Shown in pieces: positions 16,549 through 25,097 of a stretch of DNA of 64,000 nt. The translations under genes and the position numbers were made by a program. The stretch is from Candidatus Poribacteria bacterium (GTDB lineage Bacteria > Poribacteria > WGA-4E > WGA-3G): positions 97,911 to 161,910 of the forward strand of contig JAPPFM010000009.1 in assembly GCA_028821605.1 (NCBI GenBank), read 5' to 3'. Each line of letters opens with the position of its first letter. Within the stretch, counting starts at the first letter, position 1. The notes under the pieces were generated by a model. It was not told the DNA's origin, ran no database searches, and saw only the letters and a program-made list of their open reading frames with translations.

Positions 16549-16778
16549 CGTAGGTTGGGTTGAACGGTTATCTTACTGAAAACCTCACAAAGAAAATAAC
16601 TTTCAAATTCACCGAAGAACCTAAAATTACCAAGATTCGAGTGAAACCCAACGTATTTCCACATCGGCAGCGTTTTGAGTGTTGGGTTTCGCCATCTCAA
16701 TCTAAACGGCACCGAAAATCAAAATGCTCTATATAAACTGACGAGCTCTTGGTCTTTTACCGCTCAACCCAACCTACG
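16549..16778. mobile_element. MITE-like element, copy 1 (230 bp)
   Basis: The ends are CGTAGGTTGGGTTGAACGG (16549-16567) and CCGCTCAACCCAACCTACG (16760-16778), inverted repeats matching at 18 of 19 positions. An inner inverted repeat, GAAACCCAAC (16643-16652) / GTTGGGTTTC (16681-16690), repeats the same core octamer. No real gene lies inside. Copy 2 is at 24833-25063. It fills most of the 317-base gap before the acetate kinase gene. Confidence 0.85.
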
Positions 16779-16846
16779 GAACACTCGAATTCTAATGTTG
16801 AACTCCCTTAAATATATCTTTATTTTCAAAGAGAAACGAAAATACT

Positions 16847-18049
16847 ATGCATATACTCTGTGCCAATGTAGGAAGCACCTCGTTCAAATACCAAATTATT
16901 GATATGGAAACTACGACCTCTCTCGTCAAAGGAGGCGTGGAACGTATCGGTAATTCACCATCTGCCTTCACGCATGCGGTGCCGGGCAAACCTGCCCGCG
17001 AAGGCGAGATTGATGCGCCAACACATATTGCTGCGATTGCGCACGCCATAGATCTCATTACCGATCCCGAAGTCGGATGCTTTGAAGATTTGGGACAATT
17101 GGACGGTGTCGGTTTCAAAACGATTCTTGCGAGAGGCTACTGGCGTTCGGCGCGGATTACCGAAGACGTAATAACCGCACTGGAGACATCCACGCCACTC
17201 GCCCCGATGCATAATCCTGCCTATATCGCGTCTATCCGTGCCTTTCAGGAACTGCTTCCAGCAACACCGCTTGTTGCTGTTTTTGAGACATGGTTCCATC
17301 AGACAATCCCGGATTACGCCGCCGAATTCGGTGTACCTCGTTTCTGGGTAGAACAACACGACATCCGTCGGTACGGCTACCACGGTGCTTCCCACCGATA
17401 CATCTCTGAACGTGTACCGCAGCTGCTTGGACGAGAAACAGGAGAAGGATTACGTATTATCTCTTGTCACCTCGGCGGGAGTTCATCTCTCTGCGCTATC
17501 AAGGATGGGGAATCTATTGACACGTCAATGGGAACGTCTACCCAATACGGGATGATTCAGTCTACCCGTTGTGGTGAGTTGGATGCATTTGCGGTGCTGT
17601 ATATGCTCGACAAAGAGCGGTTCTCTACGGATGAAATCCGCCGTCAGTTGATTGAGGATTCTGGGTTGAAAGGAATCTCTGGAACGAGCGGGGATATGCG
17701 TGATGTAGAAGCAGCAATCGCAGCAGGTAACGATAATGCCCGTTTGGCGTTGGATACTTATGTCTATGGTGTAAAAAAGTATATCGGTGCGTATATCGCC
17801 GCGCTTGGTGGGGTAAATGTCATTGCTTTCGCTGGTGGTATCGGAGAGAAAAGTGCTACAACACGTGCGAAGGTCTGCGAGGGACTTGAGTGGTGCGGTA
17901 TTCACTTGGATGCCGTGAAAAATGAGCAGGCGACCGGTGAAACTGATCTCTCTGCGGACGACAGTCGCACTAAAATTCTCATCGTTTCTACGAATGAAGA
18001 ATTGATCGTATCACGTGAAACAGCACGGGTTCTCAAGGCACACTGTTGA
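16847..18049 (+). CDS. Divergent acetate kinase family protein
   Basis: A 400-residue ASKHA-fold acetokinase. N7 (LCANVGSTSFKYQ), PMHNP (H122), RRYGYHGASH, DTSMG, STRCGELD, AFAGGIGEK and STNEEL align with the motifs of acetate kinase. Two usual catalytic residues are changed conservatively: the FDTxFH aspartate is Glu (FETWFH, E147), and the HRVVHGG segment reads FKTILARG, with Lys where Arg91 is expected. It probably phosphorylates acetate or a related acid, but may have another substrate. No phosphotransacetylase gene is next to it. The translation start at 16847 lies just after a MITE. Confidence 0.8.
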   Translation: MHILCANVGSTSFKYQIIDMETTTSLVKGGVERIGNSPSAFTHAVPGKPAREGEIDAPTHIAAIAHAIDLITDPEVGCFEDLGQLDGVGFKTILARGYWRSARITEDVITALETSTPLAPMHNPAYIASIRAFQELLPATPLVAVFETWFHQTIPDYAAEFGVPRFWVEQHDIRRYGYHGASHRYISERVPQLLGRETGEGLRIISCHLGGSSSLCAIKDGESIDTSMGTSTQYGMIQSTRCGELDAFAVLYMLDKERFSTDEIRRQLIEDSGLKGISGTSGDMRDVEAAIAAGNDNARLALDTYVYGVKKYIGAYIAALGGVNVIAFAGGIGEKSATTRAKVCEGLEWCGIHLDAVKNEQATGETDLSADDSRTKILIVSTNEELIVSRETARVLKAHC

Positions 18050-18097
18050 TAGGAATCGCGAGCACAGCTCGCTCCTACAAAGAGAATAGAATTCACT

Positions 18098-18892
18098 TTA
18101 CATCAAGTACTCTCGTTCCTTGAAAATTCGGATGGCGAGCCACAGCAGCACCGCTGTCAGTAAAAAGACTACCAGAAGTGCTACCCATGTTGATGGGGGT
18201 GAGGTCCCTAAGAATTCATTGAAATCGCTTCGGGGCAGTTTGTAACGCGGAAATAGGACAAAAAGATAGTGGGAGATAGAGGTTCGCTTGATTCCTGTTG
18301 GCATCATCGGACTTGATGTAATCCGTTCCCATCCCATCACAAATAGCAACCCCCATAATACTGGATTCTTGAATTTGACCGCCAAGACCGCAGCGAGTGC
18401 ACCGTAAACTAACAATCCCAATCCCATTGAGCCGGTGTAGTGCAAACTCATCCCCAAGTGAAAAAGCACACCCTTCTGTAGTTTCGGGTGTGTTATCATG
18501 ATACCGGTCAGAATCAGGTGGGATGCGGCAATAATCGCAATAGTACCGACGAAGTATGCAGCGAATTTGCTGAGCAGGATTGTCGATTTGTGGAGAGGAC
18601 GCATCTGAAGATACATCAAACCTTTACCGTCAATTTCATCAGAGATGATCGCAGTACCGTAAAAAATCGCCGATAGGTTCATCAAGAGTCCATAGAGTGA
18701 GAGTGTTATGAGTGGGATGAATCGGTTGATACTTCCACTCCCTCGTCCCATGAACCGAAATGCGAGCGCGATAACAAGTGATAACAGACATCCAAGCAAA
18801 ATCAACACAGTCCGTCGGCTCCAGAACATTTGACGGAAGGTCGCCTTGAAGAGTGCGAAATAGGCAGGAAATGTGTTTGTATTGGTAGCCAT
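18098..18892 (-). CDS. ABC-2 family transporter permease
   Basis: About 264 residues with six hydrophobic segments (VLILLGCLLSLVIALAFRF, LITLSLYGLLMNLSAIFYG, FAAYFVGTIAIIAASHLIL, and others). The YGTAIISDEIDGKGLMYLQMRPLHKSTILLSKF stretch, here named by its ends, fits ABC-2-type permeases. No ATP-binding partner lies next to it, so the ATPase must be encoded elsewhere. The frame extends up to 18937, but 18892 is chosen because GAAAGG lies 8 bases before it and the N-terminus then begins MATNTNTFPAYF. Confidence 0.8.
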   Translation of the reverse strand: MATNTNTFPAYFALFKATFRQMFWSRRTVLILLGCLLSLVIALAFRFMGRGSGSINRFIPLITLSLYGLLMNLSAIFYGTAIISDEIDGKGLMYLQMRPLHKSTILLSKFAAYFVGTIAIIAASHLILTGIMITHPKLQKGVLFHLGMSLHYTGSMGLGLLVYGALAAVLAVKFKNPVLWGLLFVMGWERITSSPMMPTGIKRTSISHYLFVLFPRYKLPRSDFNEFLGTSPPSTWVALLVVFLLTAVLLWLAIRIFKEREYLM

Positions 18893-19229
18893 TAATAACC
18901 TTTCAGTGGGTGAGAGTCTCTTAAATAATATTAACATTAATCTGTGAGTTTCTCAAGTATTTTACATGGCAGCGTTGAATGATCTTTTCTCATTTATGCA
19001 TCGGATTGCAAAATTAAAGATAGATATGCTATGATACCGTATTAATGATAAGATTTTCTGGCGTTAAGGGAACCAAATATATGTTTCCGAGGTTTCCTAC
19101 CCTCTTCTTAGCCTAAGATTGCAAGCCTGTAATGAAATGGAAGGGTTTTTGCTTGGGTGTTTCCTGGCTCTACGGAGGGGTAGGTCAATTCTAAACCCAC
19201 TTTAACGAACCGCAAGGAAAATTAAAAAA
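18893..19229. other. Intergenic region between divergent genes
   Basis: The 337 bases hold no recognised gene. It contains the leaders of the permease (minus) and the PhyH gene (plus). Around 19105-19190 there is a stretch resembling the dispersed repeat at about 53090-53150 (GGGTTTTTGCTTGGGTGTTTCC). Confidence 0.4.
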
Positions 19230-20081
19230 ATGAATCAGCATGATTTTACCGTCACCGATTCGGAGATTAATTTTTTCAAGACGTTCGGTTATCTCAGTTT
19301 TCCGCAACTCATGGCGGATCGGATTACGGCGATCCAAGACGCTTTTGAAGATGTCTGGGAAGAGAGGGGCGGAGGTCATAACGGTAAACCGCACGAAGGC
19401 ACAGCCCGTTCCTGCATCGTACCGTTCATCGATCAGAGCGAGGAGTTAGCATCGTTATTAGATGATCCAAGGATTTTGGCAATCGCGAAGACGTTGCTCG
19501 GCGATGATTTCAACTATATGGGGAGTGATGGCAACTTTTACGTCGGTGATACCGGATGGCATTCTGATGGTGGACATAAGTTAGAAGACCCGATGCATAT
19601 TAAGATTGCCTTCTATCTTGATCCACTGACTCGCGACACCGGCGCGCTCCGCGTCATTCCGGGTAGCCATCTCTTTGGCGATAACTATGCCGATGCACTC
19701 TCTCAGCAAGCTGGAAAGAGCCAAGATTTCTGGGAAATACACGGGAAAGATGTCCCCGCAACAGTTTTTGAGACAACCCCCGGTGATCTGGTGCTGTTTA
19801 ACCATAACACGAAACATGCCGCCTTCGGAGGCGGAACACGTCGGCGCATGTTTACGATGAATCTTTGCCAACGCTATCCTGATGATAAATTAGATGCGCT
19901 GCAAGCCTATATCGCAGGATCGGCGCGCTTCTGGATTGATCGGAAGTACGGCGAGAAGATGATACGGACAGCGACATCGGAACGGTGGATACATCTTGAA
20001 CAGGTGCGGGCAAACGATGGACATCTCGCCGAACTCTCGCGTCAAGCGCAAGAACGGATGAGTGAGCCTTCACGCGGGTGA
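19230..20081 (+). CDS. Phytanoyl-CoA dioxygenase (PhyH) family protein
   Basis: A 283-residue Fe(II)/2-oxoglutarate oxygenase. WHSDGG gives the HxD pair, FNHNTKHAAFGG the distal histidine, and GTRRRMFTMN the arginine that holds 2-oxoglutarate. DTGALRVIPGSH is the characteristic strand before the distal motif. It is one of three PhyH paralogues in the window and is only distantly similar to the others, so it probably has its own substrate. Its neighbour on the opposite strand is a sugar isomerase (20131), convergent and 49 bases away. Confidence 0.9.
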   Translation: MNQHDFTVTDSEINFFKTFGYLSFPQLMADRITAIQDAFEDVWEERGGGHNGKPHEGTARSCIVPFIDQSEELASLLDDPRILAIAKTLLGDDFNYMGSDGNFYVGDTGWHSDGGHKLEDPMHIKIAFYLDPLTRDTGALRVIPGSHLFGDNYADALSQQAGKSQDFWEIHGKDVPATVFETTPGDLVLFNHNTKHAAFGGGTRRRMFTMNLCQRYPDDKLDALQAYIAGSARFWIDRKYGEKMIRTATSERWIHLEQVRANDGHLAELSRQAQERMSEPSRG

Positions 20082-20130
20082 GAATAGTTTTCGGTTGTCA
20101 GTAAAGAATATCGGCTTCCTTTGATGGATG

Positions 20131-20952
20131 CTATGCATGTTCCCATGCGTTTTGGACGTAGGCGATTGACTGTTCAAACCCGTTTTTTCCTGAACGGCTG
20201 GCTTCTTCAATGCTGAACCAGCCGTCGTAGTCTGCCTGTCTCATCCTCGAAAAGATTTGCGGAATCGGTGAGGCACCGGTACCAACACGGACCGCTTCAA
20301 ACACGCCGACTTCACGCAGGTCGAAGATATGTAGCACAACGACCCGATGGACAACTTTTTCCAGAAGTGCAAGTACATCTTCACCAAGAACGAGTGGATT
20401 CGCTGTGTCGAAGCAGACACCGAGGGGTGTATCGGAGAGGGCATCTAATATCTCTAAGAAAATCTCTGTGGGTTGTGAGAAGTCCCAATAATTCCACGGC
20501 GCGCCTTTGGTGTGGTTCTCGTACGCAAGGGTGATACCGTGTTTTTCCGCTTCGTCAAGCGCACGACGAAACCCATCTATTACCCAACGCACGCCTACTT
20601 CGCGTTCAATACCCGGATGGTTTTGTCCCGCTGTCACGCGAATAAATCTCGCGCCTAACGCTTTTGCCAATGCAATATCCGCCTTCAGATCGGTTAATTC
20701 TTGGGCCCGTTGCGCTGCATCGGGATGTGTAAAGTCGGAATAGCAGGCGAGCATGCACGGTTCTATGCTGCACCTTTCGAGGGCTGTGCGTGTATCTCTT
20801 ATCGTTTCCCCATCGCGCTTTGGGAAGAATTTGATACTAAAATCAACCGCATCTAACCCTAATTCAGCACCAAACCGAATCCAATCGGCGACGGTGCTTT
20901 TTCCTGTGAAGATGTCGTCGTAAAGAGAGACAGGAAGGCAGCTAAGTTTCAT
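20131..20952 (-). CDS. TIM-barrel sugar phosphate isomerase/epimerase family protein
   Basis: A 273-residue xylose-isomerase-like TIM barrel. Candidate metal ligands are Glu of LAYENHTKG, Asp of CFDTANPL, His of VVLHIFDLR and Glu of FSIEEASR, in the usual order. The presence of all four suggests an active enzyme. The substrate is unknown. A GAAAGGAA site precedes the ATG. Downstream on the same strand there is only the convergent PhyH gene, so it is probably transcribed alone or with the membrane protein at 21078. Confidence 0.88.
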   Translation of the reverse strand: MKLSCLPVSLYDDIFTGKSTVADWIRFGAELGLDAVDFSIKFFPKRDGETIRDTRTALERCSIEPCMLACYSDFTHPDAAQRAQELTDLKADIALAKALGARFIRVTAGQNHPGIEREVGVRWVIDGFRRALDEAEKHGITLAYENHTKGAPWNYWDFSQPTEIFLEILDALSDTPLGVCFDTANPLVLGEDVLALLEKVVHRVVVLHIFDLREVGVFEAVRVGTGASPIPQIFSRMRQADYDGWFSIEEASRSGKNGFEQSIAYVQNAWEHA

Positions 20953-21077
20953 TGTTATTTCCTTTCTTCCGTGATGGGTTTTGAAACCCCGTTATTGTTA
21001 TTTTTTCGCTGGCGGGATTTGAAACTCCGCTGCTAACAATTAATAACCGACTACTGACCGCTGACTATTGACAACGT

Positions 21078-23000
21078 TTAAAACATAAATCGATACATTG
21101 GACGTTCTAAGGCGATACCGATGAGTGTCCAAATGGCACCGAGGGTAAATTCGCCTATAACTAAACCGATAAAAAACGGCATCGCGCGGCGATAGGTGCG
21201 CAGACCACCCGCCTGAAAAAGAATCGCTTTTATCCCCCACGACAAGAAGATTGAGAACCAATACCAACTTGTGTTCCAGAAACTGAGCGACAAGGCATAG
21301 CCTGCTGGATGGAAGGGCCACCAGATAAAGCGGCGGCGTAACACCATTAGGAGTGTTGTTAAGGCGATTGCTCCACCTGAGGCTGAGACGGCACCTACGT
21401 CTATAGATTGTGGGTTGATGAGCCACTGCTTCAATTGTTCGTAAGTCCAGCGGCATTGCGCCTGTTCGCCGTAGACTGCTCCGCCGTAGTGATAGCCTTG
21501 TGCATAATATGCCCACGCCGATGAAATTGTTCCGACGATCGTCACCAGGATAATGGCAACAATAAAGCGATTGTGCGACAGCCCACGGACCTGTGCGACC
21601 TTGAAACCTTCTAACATAATTGGCATCGGATGAGAGCGGTAGGAGCGGTTGAAGCCGTGAAACATACTGAACGTGGTTAATCCCTCTGCTCCTATGCGAC
21701 GGGTGCCTAAAAAGGAAACGAGTACTTTATCTGGTCTCCAAGGCACGTCGTGTGCCGGTGGTCCGACTTCAGCGCGAATACGGGTAATGGCAATGGCTAA
21801 CGCGAAGAAAAGTGTGAAGTAGCCGAAGATACTGAAGATCGGTGTCCCTGTGCTTTTGAAGAAAAAGAGAATGAAGATGCTGCCGAGTATCAATCCAATT
21901 ATCGCATATCGGATATGTGTTGAGGGAGTGCCATCTGTAGGAGGTTCAACGTTGTTTCCTCGAAAGGCGTTTTTCACCTGCCGCACGATGAATTTCCGCG
22001 TAAGCCATATCGCAGAGACCCCTAAGCAAAACCAGGCACCGAACGATTGGGCATCGAGAAACGGAAATCCCGGTAGATGCCCAATACCTGCCATCGTGCC
22101 CCATACACGCATCATTTTGTGGAACAGGTAGAAAAACCAGATGGAGAACGAGAGTTCTAATGGGATGAAAAAACTCATCCCGATAGCAAACGGATAGACA
22201 GCGATGGGCAATCTACCGATGGCGTTCAGCGGTTTTGTCTGGAAATACTGTCCCAAATTGTAGAGACTTCCACCTAATCCTGGAACGACTGGGAAGAGAA
22301 AGTGGAGTCCGTTAAGGAGATTAATCCCACCTGCCAGTACAGCACCTAACAAAAACAGTCGATTGCTCAGGAGGATGCGACCCCCGTTTTCGGTCAAGTG
22401 CAATGGAATCTGAATGACAGGGTAACTGAGTTTTTCGTGGTTTACCCATTGGTGTCGGATGAGGATCGTGATGCAGAGCATCATGCACGTTAGCACGATA
22501 ATCAGAGCCGACCACCAGAGCACAGGTGGCATCCAGAGTTGTAGGTGTTGTACAGTGTGGAGTGAGTCGTCCCCTTGATAGAAGCTTGCCAATACGCCTC
22601 GCTCTTTGATAGTAAGCCAATCCGGCATGTGTCGATGGAACAGTTCGCCCCATTCGTTCTCTGGACTTGCGAACCAGATAGGATAGGTGAGCAGGGGCCA
22701 CAATATCTGAAGTGTGTCGTGTCCTGCAATAGAGGAAGCGATGGATACGAGTAGGTAAACCACCATCAATTCAGCATCAGTGAGACTGGCACTTTTCCGA
22801 ATTGCACGAAGTAACGGGTTTGCCGCCATTAAGATTAGCACGACGAAAATGACGTTGAAGTAGACGGTGGAGACGGTAGGGAAACTCTGACCTGTGCCAT
22901 AACCGCTGGGACCCCAATTAATCATGAGCCAATAGGAGTTCGGGATAGTGATGAGGAGTGCGAGAAGCACAGCGCGGAAGCTGACATTTCTTTTTGACAT
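21078..23000 (-). CDS. DUF6785/DUF6784-like large membrane protein
   Basis: A 640-residue protein with roughly 14 transmembrane segments. Recognisable stretches are WGPSGYGTGQSFPTVSTVYFNV, SLTDAELMVVYLLVSIASSIAGHDTLQ and RIRAEVGPPAHDVPW, here quoted in pieces, which fit the DUF6785 family common in Poribacteria and Planctomycetes and distantly like oligopeptide transporters. It is probably a transporter of an unknown substrate; this is inference. The isomerase gene 126 bases downstream on the same strand may be co-transcribed and could act on the imported compound. Confidence 0.75.
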   Translation of the reverse strand: MSKRNVSFRAVLLALLITIPNSYWLMINWGPSGYGTGQSFPTVSTVYFNVIFVVLILMAANPLLRAIRKSASLTDAELMVVYLLVSIASSIAGHDTLQILWPLLTYPIWFASPENEWGELFHRHMPDWLTIKERGVLASFYQGDDSLHTVQHLQLWMPPVLWWSALIIVLTCMMLCITILIRHQWVNHEKLSYPVIQIPLHLTENGGRILLSNRLFLLGAVLAGGINLLNGLHFLFPVVPGLGGSLYNLGQYFQTKPLNAIGRLPIAVYPFAIGMSFFIPLELSFSIWFFYLFHKMMRVWGTMAGIGHLPGFPFLDAQSFGAWFCLGVSAIWLTRKFIVRQVKNAFRGNNVEPPTDGTPSTHIRYAIIGLILGSIFILFFFKSTGTPIFSIFGYFTLFFALAIAITRIRAEVGPPAHDVPWRPDKVLVSFLGTRRIGAEGLTTFSMFHGFNRSYRSHPMPIMLEGFKVAQVRGLSHNRFIVAIILVTIVGTISSAWAYYAQGYHYGGAVYGEQAQCRWTYEQLKQWLINPQSIDVGAVSASGGAIALTTLLMVLRRRFIWWPFHPAGYALSLSFWNTSWYWFSIFLSWGIKAILFQAGGLRTYRRAMPFFIGLVIGEFTLGAIWTLIGIALERPMYRFMF

Positions 23001-23130
23001 CTTTTGAGTTTCCCGTTTTCATTATACAGGGAACATCGGAAATTGTCAACGATGCGTAAAAAAGAGGGTGTGTAAATATTTTGGCATGATGTATTGAGTG
23101 ATATATGTGTTGAAAGAGAAAAAGAAAAGG

Positions 23131-23266
23131 GGTATCCTTCCCTAAGAAAAACAAAGACTCAACTTTTATTTATAGGAGAGGATACCTCATGGATATTTTA
23201 TCAGTTGCCACCCAAGAAGTTCAAGAGATTTTTTCAGGTCACTTACCCCCAAAGAATTTGACATAA
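23131..23266 (+). pseudogene. Possible 5' remnant of a transposase gene
   Basis: An AUG-started frame of 25 codons (23189-23266, MDILSVATQEVQEIFSGHL...) has a strong AGGAGAGG site and an upstream inverted repeat, GGTATCCT (23131-23138) / AGGATACC (23179-23186), that could occlude it. The protein start resembles the N-terminus of IS4-type transposases as remembered, then changes abruptly and stops inside the -35 hexamer of the next gene's promoter. It may be the stub of a decayed insertion sequence. Alternatively it is a short leader peptide. Confidence 0.35.
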
Positions 23267-23285
23267 TCTCAAAATATGCTAAACT
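23258..23285 (+). promoter_or_regulatory. Sigma-70-type promoter of the Gfo/Idh/MocA gene
   Basis: TTGACA (23258-23263), a 16-base spacer and TAAACT (23280-23285). Transcription would start near 23292, 14 bases before the ATG at 23306, leaving just enough room for AAAGGAG. Confidence 0.55.
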
Positions 23286-23305
23286 CTATACAAAGGAGAC
23301 ACACA

Positions 23306-24361
23306 ATGAAAAAACCGATTCGCTTAGGACTGATTGGCTGTGGCGGCATTGTGCAAATTACGCATGCGCGTGCCTACCGTTCCCTCACAGATACTGTTCA
23401 GGTGACTGCGCTCGCAGATGTCGTTCCCGAAAATCTGAAGAAGGTCGGGGAACTGTTTGACATCCCCGCGGAAGGGCAATATACAAGTTATCAGGAGATG
23501 TTAGCACACGCGAAAATTGATGTCGTGACGATTGCCACACCGCACTCACTTCACGCTGAACAGGTCATCGAAGCCGCAAACGCAGGCGTAGCTATTATCT
23601 CCGAAAAACCGATGGCAACAACGCTGGAAGAAGCGGATACTATTATGGAAGCAGTCCGCCGCAACGGCGTGCCTTACACGGTGGTGCATAACTATATCTT
23701 CACCGCGGGGATGCGTGCAGCGATGACAGAACTGGATGCCCTCGGTGAATCGCATTTCGGACGGAGCGTTGGCATGGGATTGAAGCCTGCTGACTTCTCA
23801 GCGGATCACCCTACGCCTGCCTTCGCGTGGCGCGCCAGTAAAGCGAAAGGCGGTGGCTGTATTATCGACACGAGTTACCATGAAATCTATTCCGTCTGCA
23901 CACTGATGCGATCCCCAGTGCGTTATGTTGAGGGACGGGTCCAAACACTACGGCTTGACATTGATGTTGACGACATCGCCATGCTTTTATGTGAACACGA
24001 AAACGGTGCTGTCACGACGGTTTCAGGGGCGTGGTGCGTGCCAGGGACGGATTCTGGCTGGTGTGAAATGCACGCTGAAAACGGCTCTCTACGCGTCAAC
24101 CATCGCCACAACGTGGAAAATGCGCTCCGTCGTTTCACGAGGGCAGATGGATGGCAACAGTTGGAACTCCCTGAATTTGACGAAGCCGAGCAGCAGGACG
24201 CAAGTGGACATGCCCGCTATTTCAAGGAGACCTTCAATGCGCTTGCGACAGAGACAGTACTGCCGGTGCCTGCAGAGAAGGCGTATCACAATCTTGCGAT
24301 TATTGAAGCAGCGCGTAAAGCAACAACGGAACGTCGCGCCATTGAAATTCCACCGCCATAG
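23306..24361 (+). CDS. Gfo/Idh/MocA family oxidoreductase
   Basis: A 351-residue NAD(P)-dependent oxidoreductase. GLIGCGGIVQITHA is the Rossmann motif, SEKPMAT holds the catalytic lysine, and GGGCIIDTSYHEIYSV supplies the Asp and His of the second domain. An ATG at 23276 lies in the promoter, so 23306 is chosen; it has AAAGGAG 7 bases upstream. The small membrane protein gene follows after 16 bases and is probably co-transcribed. Confidence 0.9.
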   Translation: MKKPIRLGLIGCGGIVQITHARAYRSLTDTVQVTALADVVPENLKKVGELFDIPAEGQYTSYQEMLAHAKIDVVTIATPHSLHAEQVIEAANAGVAIISEKPMATTLEEADTIMEAVRRNGVPYTVVHNYIFTAGMRAAMTELDALGESHFGRSVGMGLKPADFSADHPTPAFAWRASKAKGGGCIIDTSYHEIYSVCTLMRSPVRYVEGRVQTLRLDIDVDDIAMLLCEHENGAVTTVSGAWCVPGTDSGWCEMHAENGSLRVNHRHNVENALRRFTRADGWQQLELPEFDEAEQQDASGHARYFKETFNALATETVLPVPAEKAYHNLAIIEAARKATTERRAIEIPPP

Positions 24362-24377
24362 GGACAAAGGAGCTAAG

Positions 24378-24809
24378 ATGAAAAGAGGTCTACTATTTCA
24401 CGTCTTAGTCGTTTTGATGTTAGGATTGAGTTTGAACATGTCCTTGCGCTGCTTGGCACAGCAGAACACAGTAGCCCTTGATGCAAAATCGGACGCTGAA
24501 TACGATGCCGAAGACGACGTGAACACAACGTTGTGGCTTGCTGCCGGTGGGATTTTAGGTGTGGCGGGTAATCTTCCGCTCGGTGCTGTGGCTGTCGGTG
24601 GGGCTTACTTTTATCAACCTATTCCGCCTGCAGAGAGGCTCCTTGGCAAACCGCCAGCATACATCAGTGCTTACACAGATGCTTACAAAGCAAGCTCACG
24701 CAATCTGAGATTGAGTGCCGCCGCAAAGGGAGCACTCGGCGGGGCGACTGTGTTCTGCTTATTAGGGGTGCTTAAGATAAAACCGTGGGCAGATTTCGTT
24801 GTCTGGTAA
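24378..24809 (+). CDS. Hypothetical membrane/secreted protein
   Basis: A 143-residue protein with an N-terminal signal-like helix (LLFHVLVVLMLGLSLNMSL, then RCLAQQ). A cysteine follows it, but the context is not a clear lipobox. Then comes an acidic segment (DAKSDAEYDAEDDVNTTLW) and two hydrophobic, glycine/alanine-rich segments (LAAGGILGVAGNLPLGAVAVGG and GALGGATVFCLLGVLKI, quoted in pieces). No family was recognised. AAGGAG lies 6 bases before the ATG. It probably sits in the inner membrane as a partner of unknown role. Confidence 0.65.
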   Translation: MKRGLLFHVLVVLMLGLSLNMSLRCLAQQNTVALDAKSDAEYDAEDDVNTTLWLAAGGILGVAGNLPLGAVAVGGAYFYQPIPPAERLLGKPPAYISAYTDAYKASSRNLRLSAAAKGALGGATVFCLLGVLKIKPWADFVVW

Positions 24810-24832
24810 TGTAAAGGTAAGTTTGAAGCAAC

Positions 24833-25063
24833 GTAGGTTGGGTTGAACGGAACCGACTAAGAATCGCAGAAAGAATATAACTTTCAAAGTCCATCAAGAA
24901 ACCTAAAATCACCAAATACGAGTGAAACCCAACACATTCTCACACCTACGGCGTTCAAATTGTTGGGTTTCGCTATATCCATCACACCAATGAGTCATCA
25001 AAGAGCGGAAGCCTCTGTATAAACGAGATGGGTCTTGTCTTTTACCGCTCAACCCAACCTACG
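24833..25063. mobile_element. MITE-like element, copy 2 (231 bp)
   Basis: Ends 24833-24851 and 25045-25063 carry the same 19-base inverted repeats as copy 1 at 16549. The inner inverted repeat GAAACCCAAC (24924-24933) / GTTGGGTTTC (24962-24971) is conserved in spacing. It fills most of the gap between two convergent genes. Confidence 0.85.
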
Positions 25064-25097
25064 CGCTTAAGTCGAACTCACGTTAAAATAGCACACA

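Noticed and set aside
16675..16902. A 75-residue plus-strand frame
   Set aside because: It runs from inside the MITE into the start of the acetate kinase gene in another frame and has no family features.
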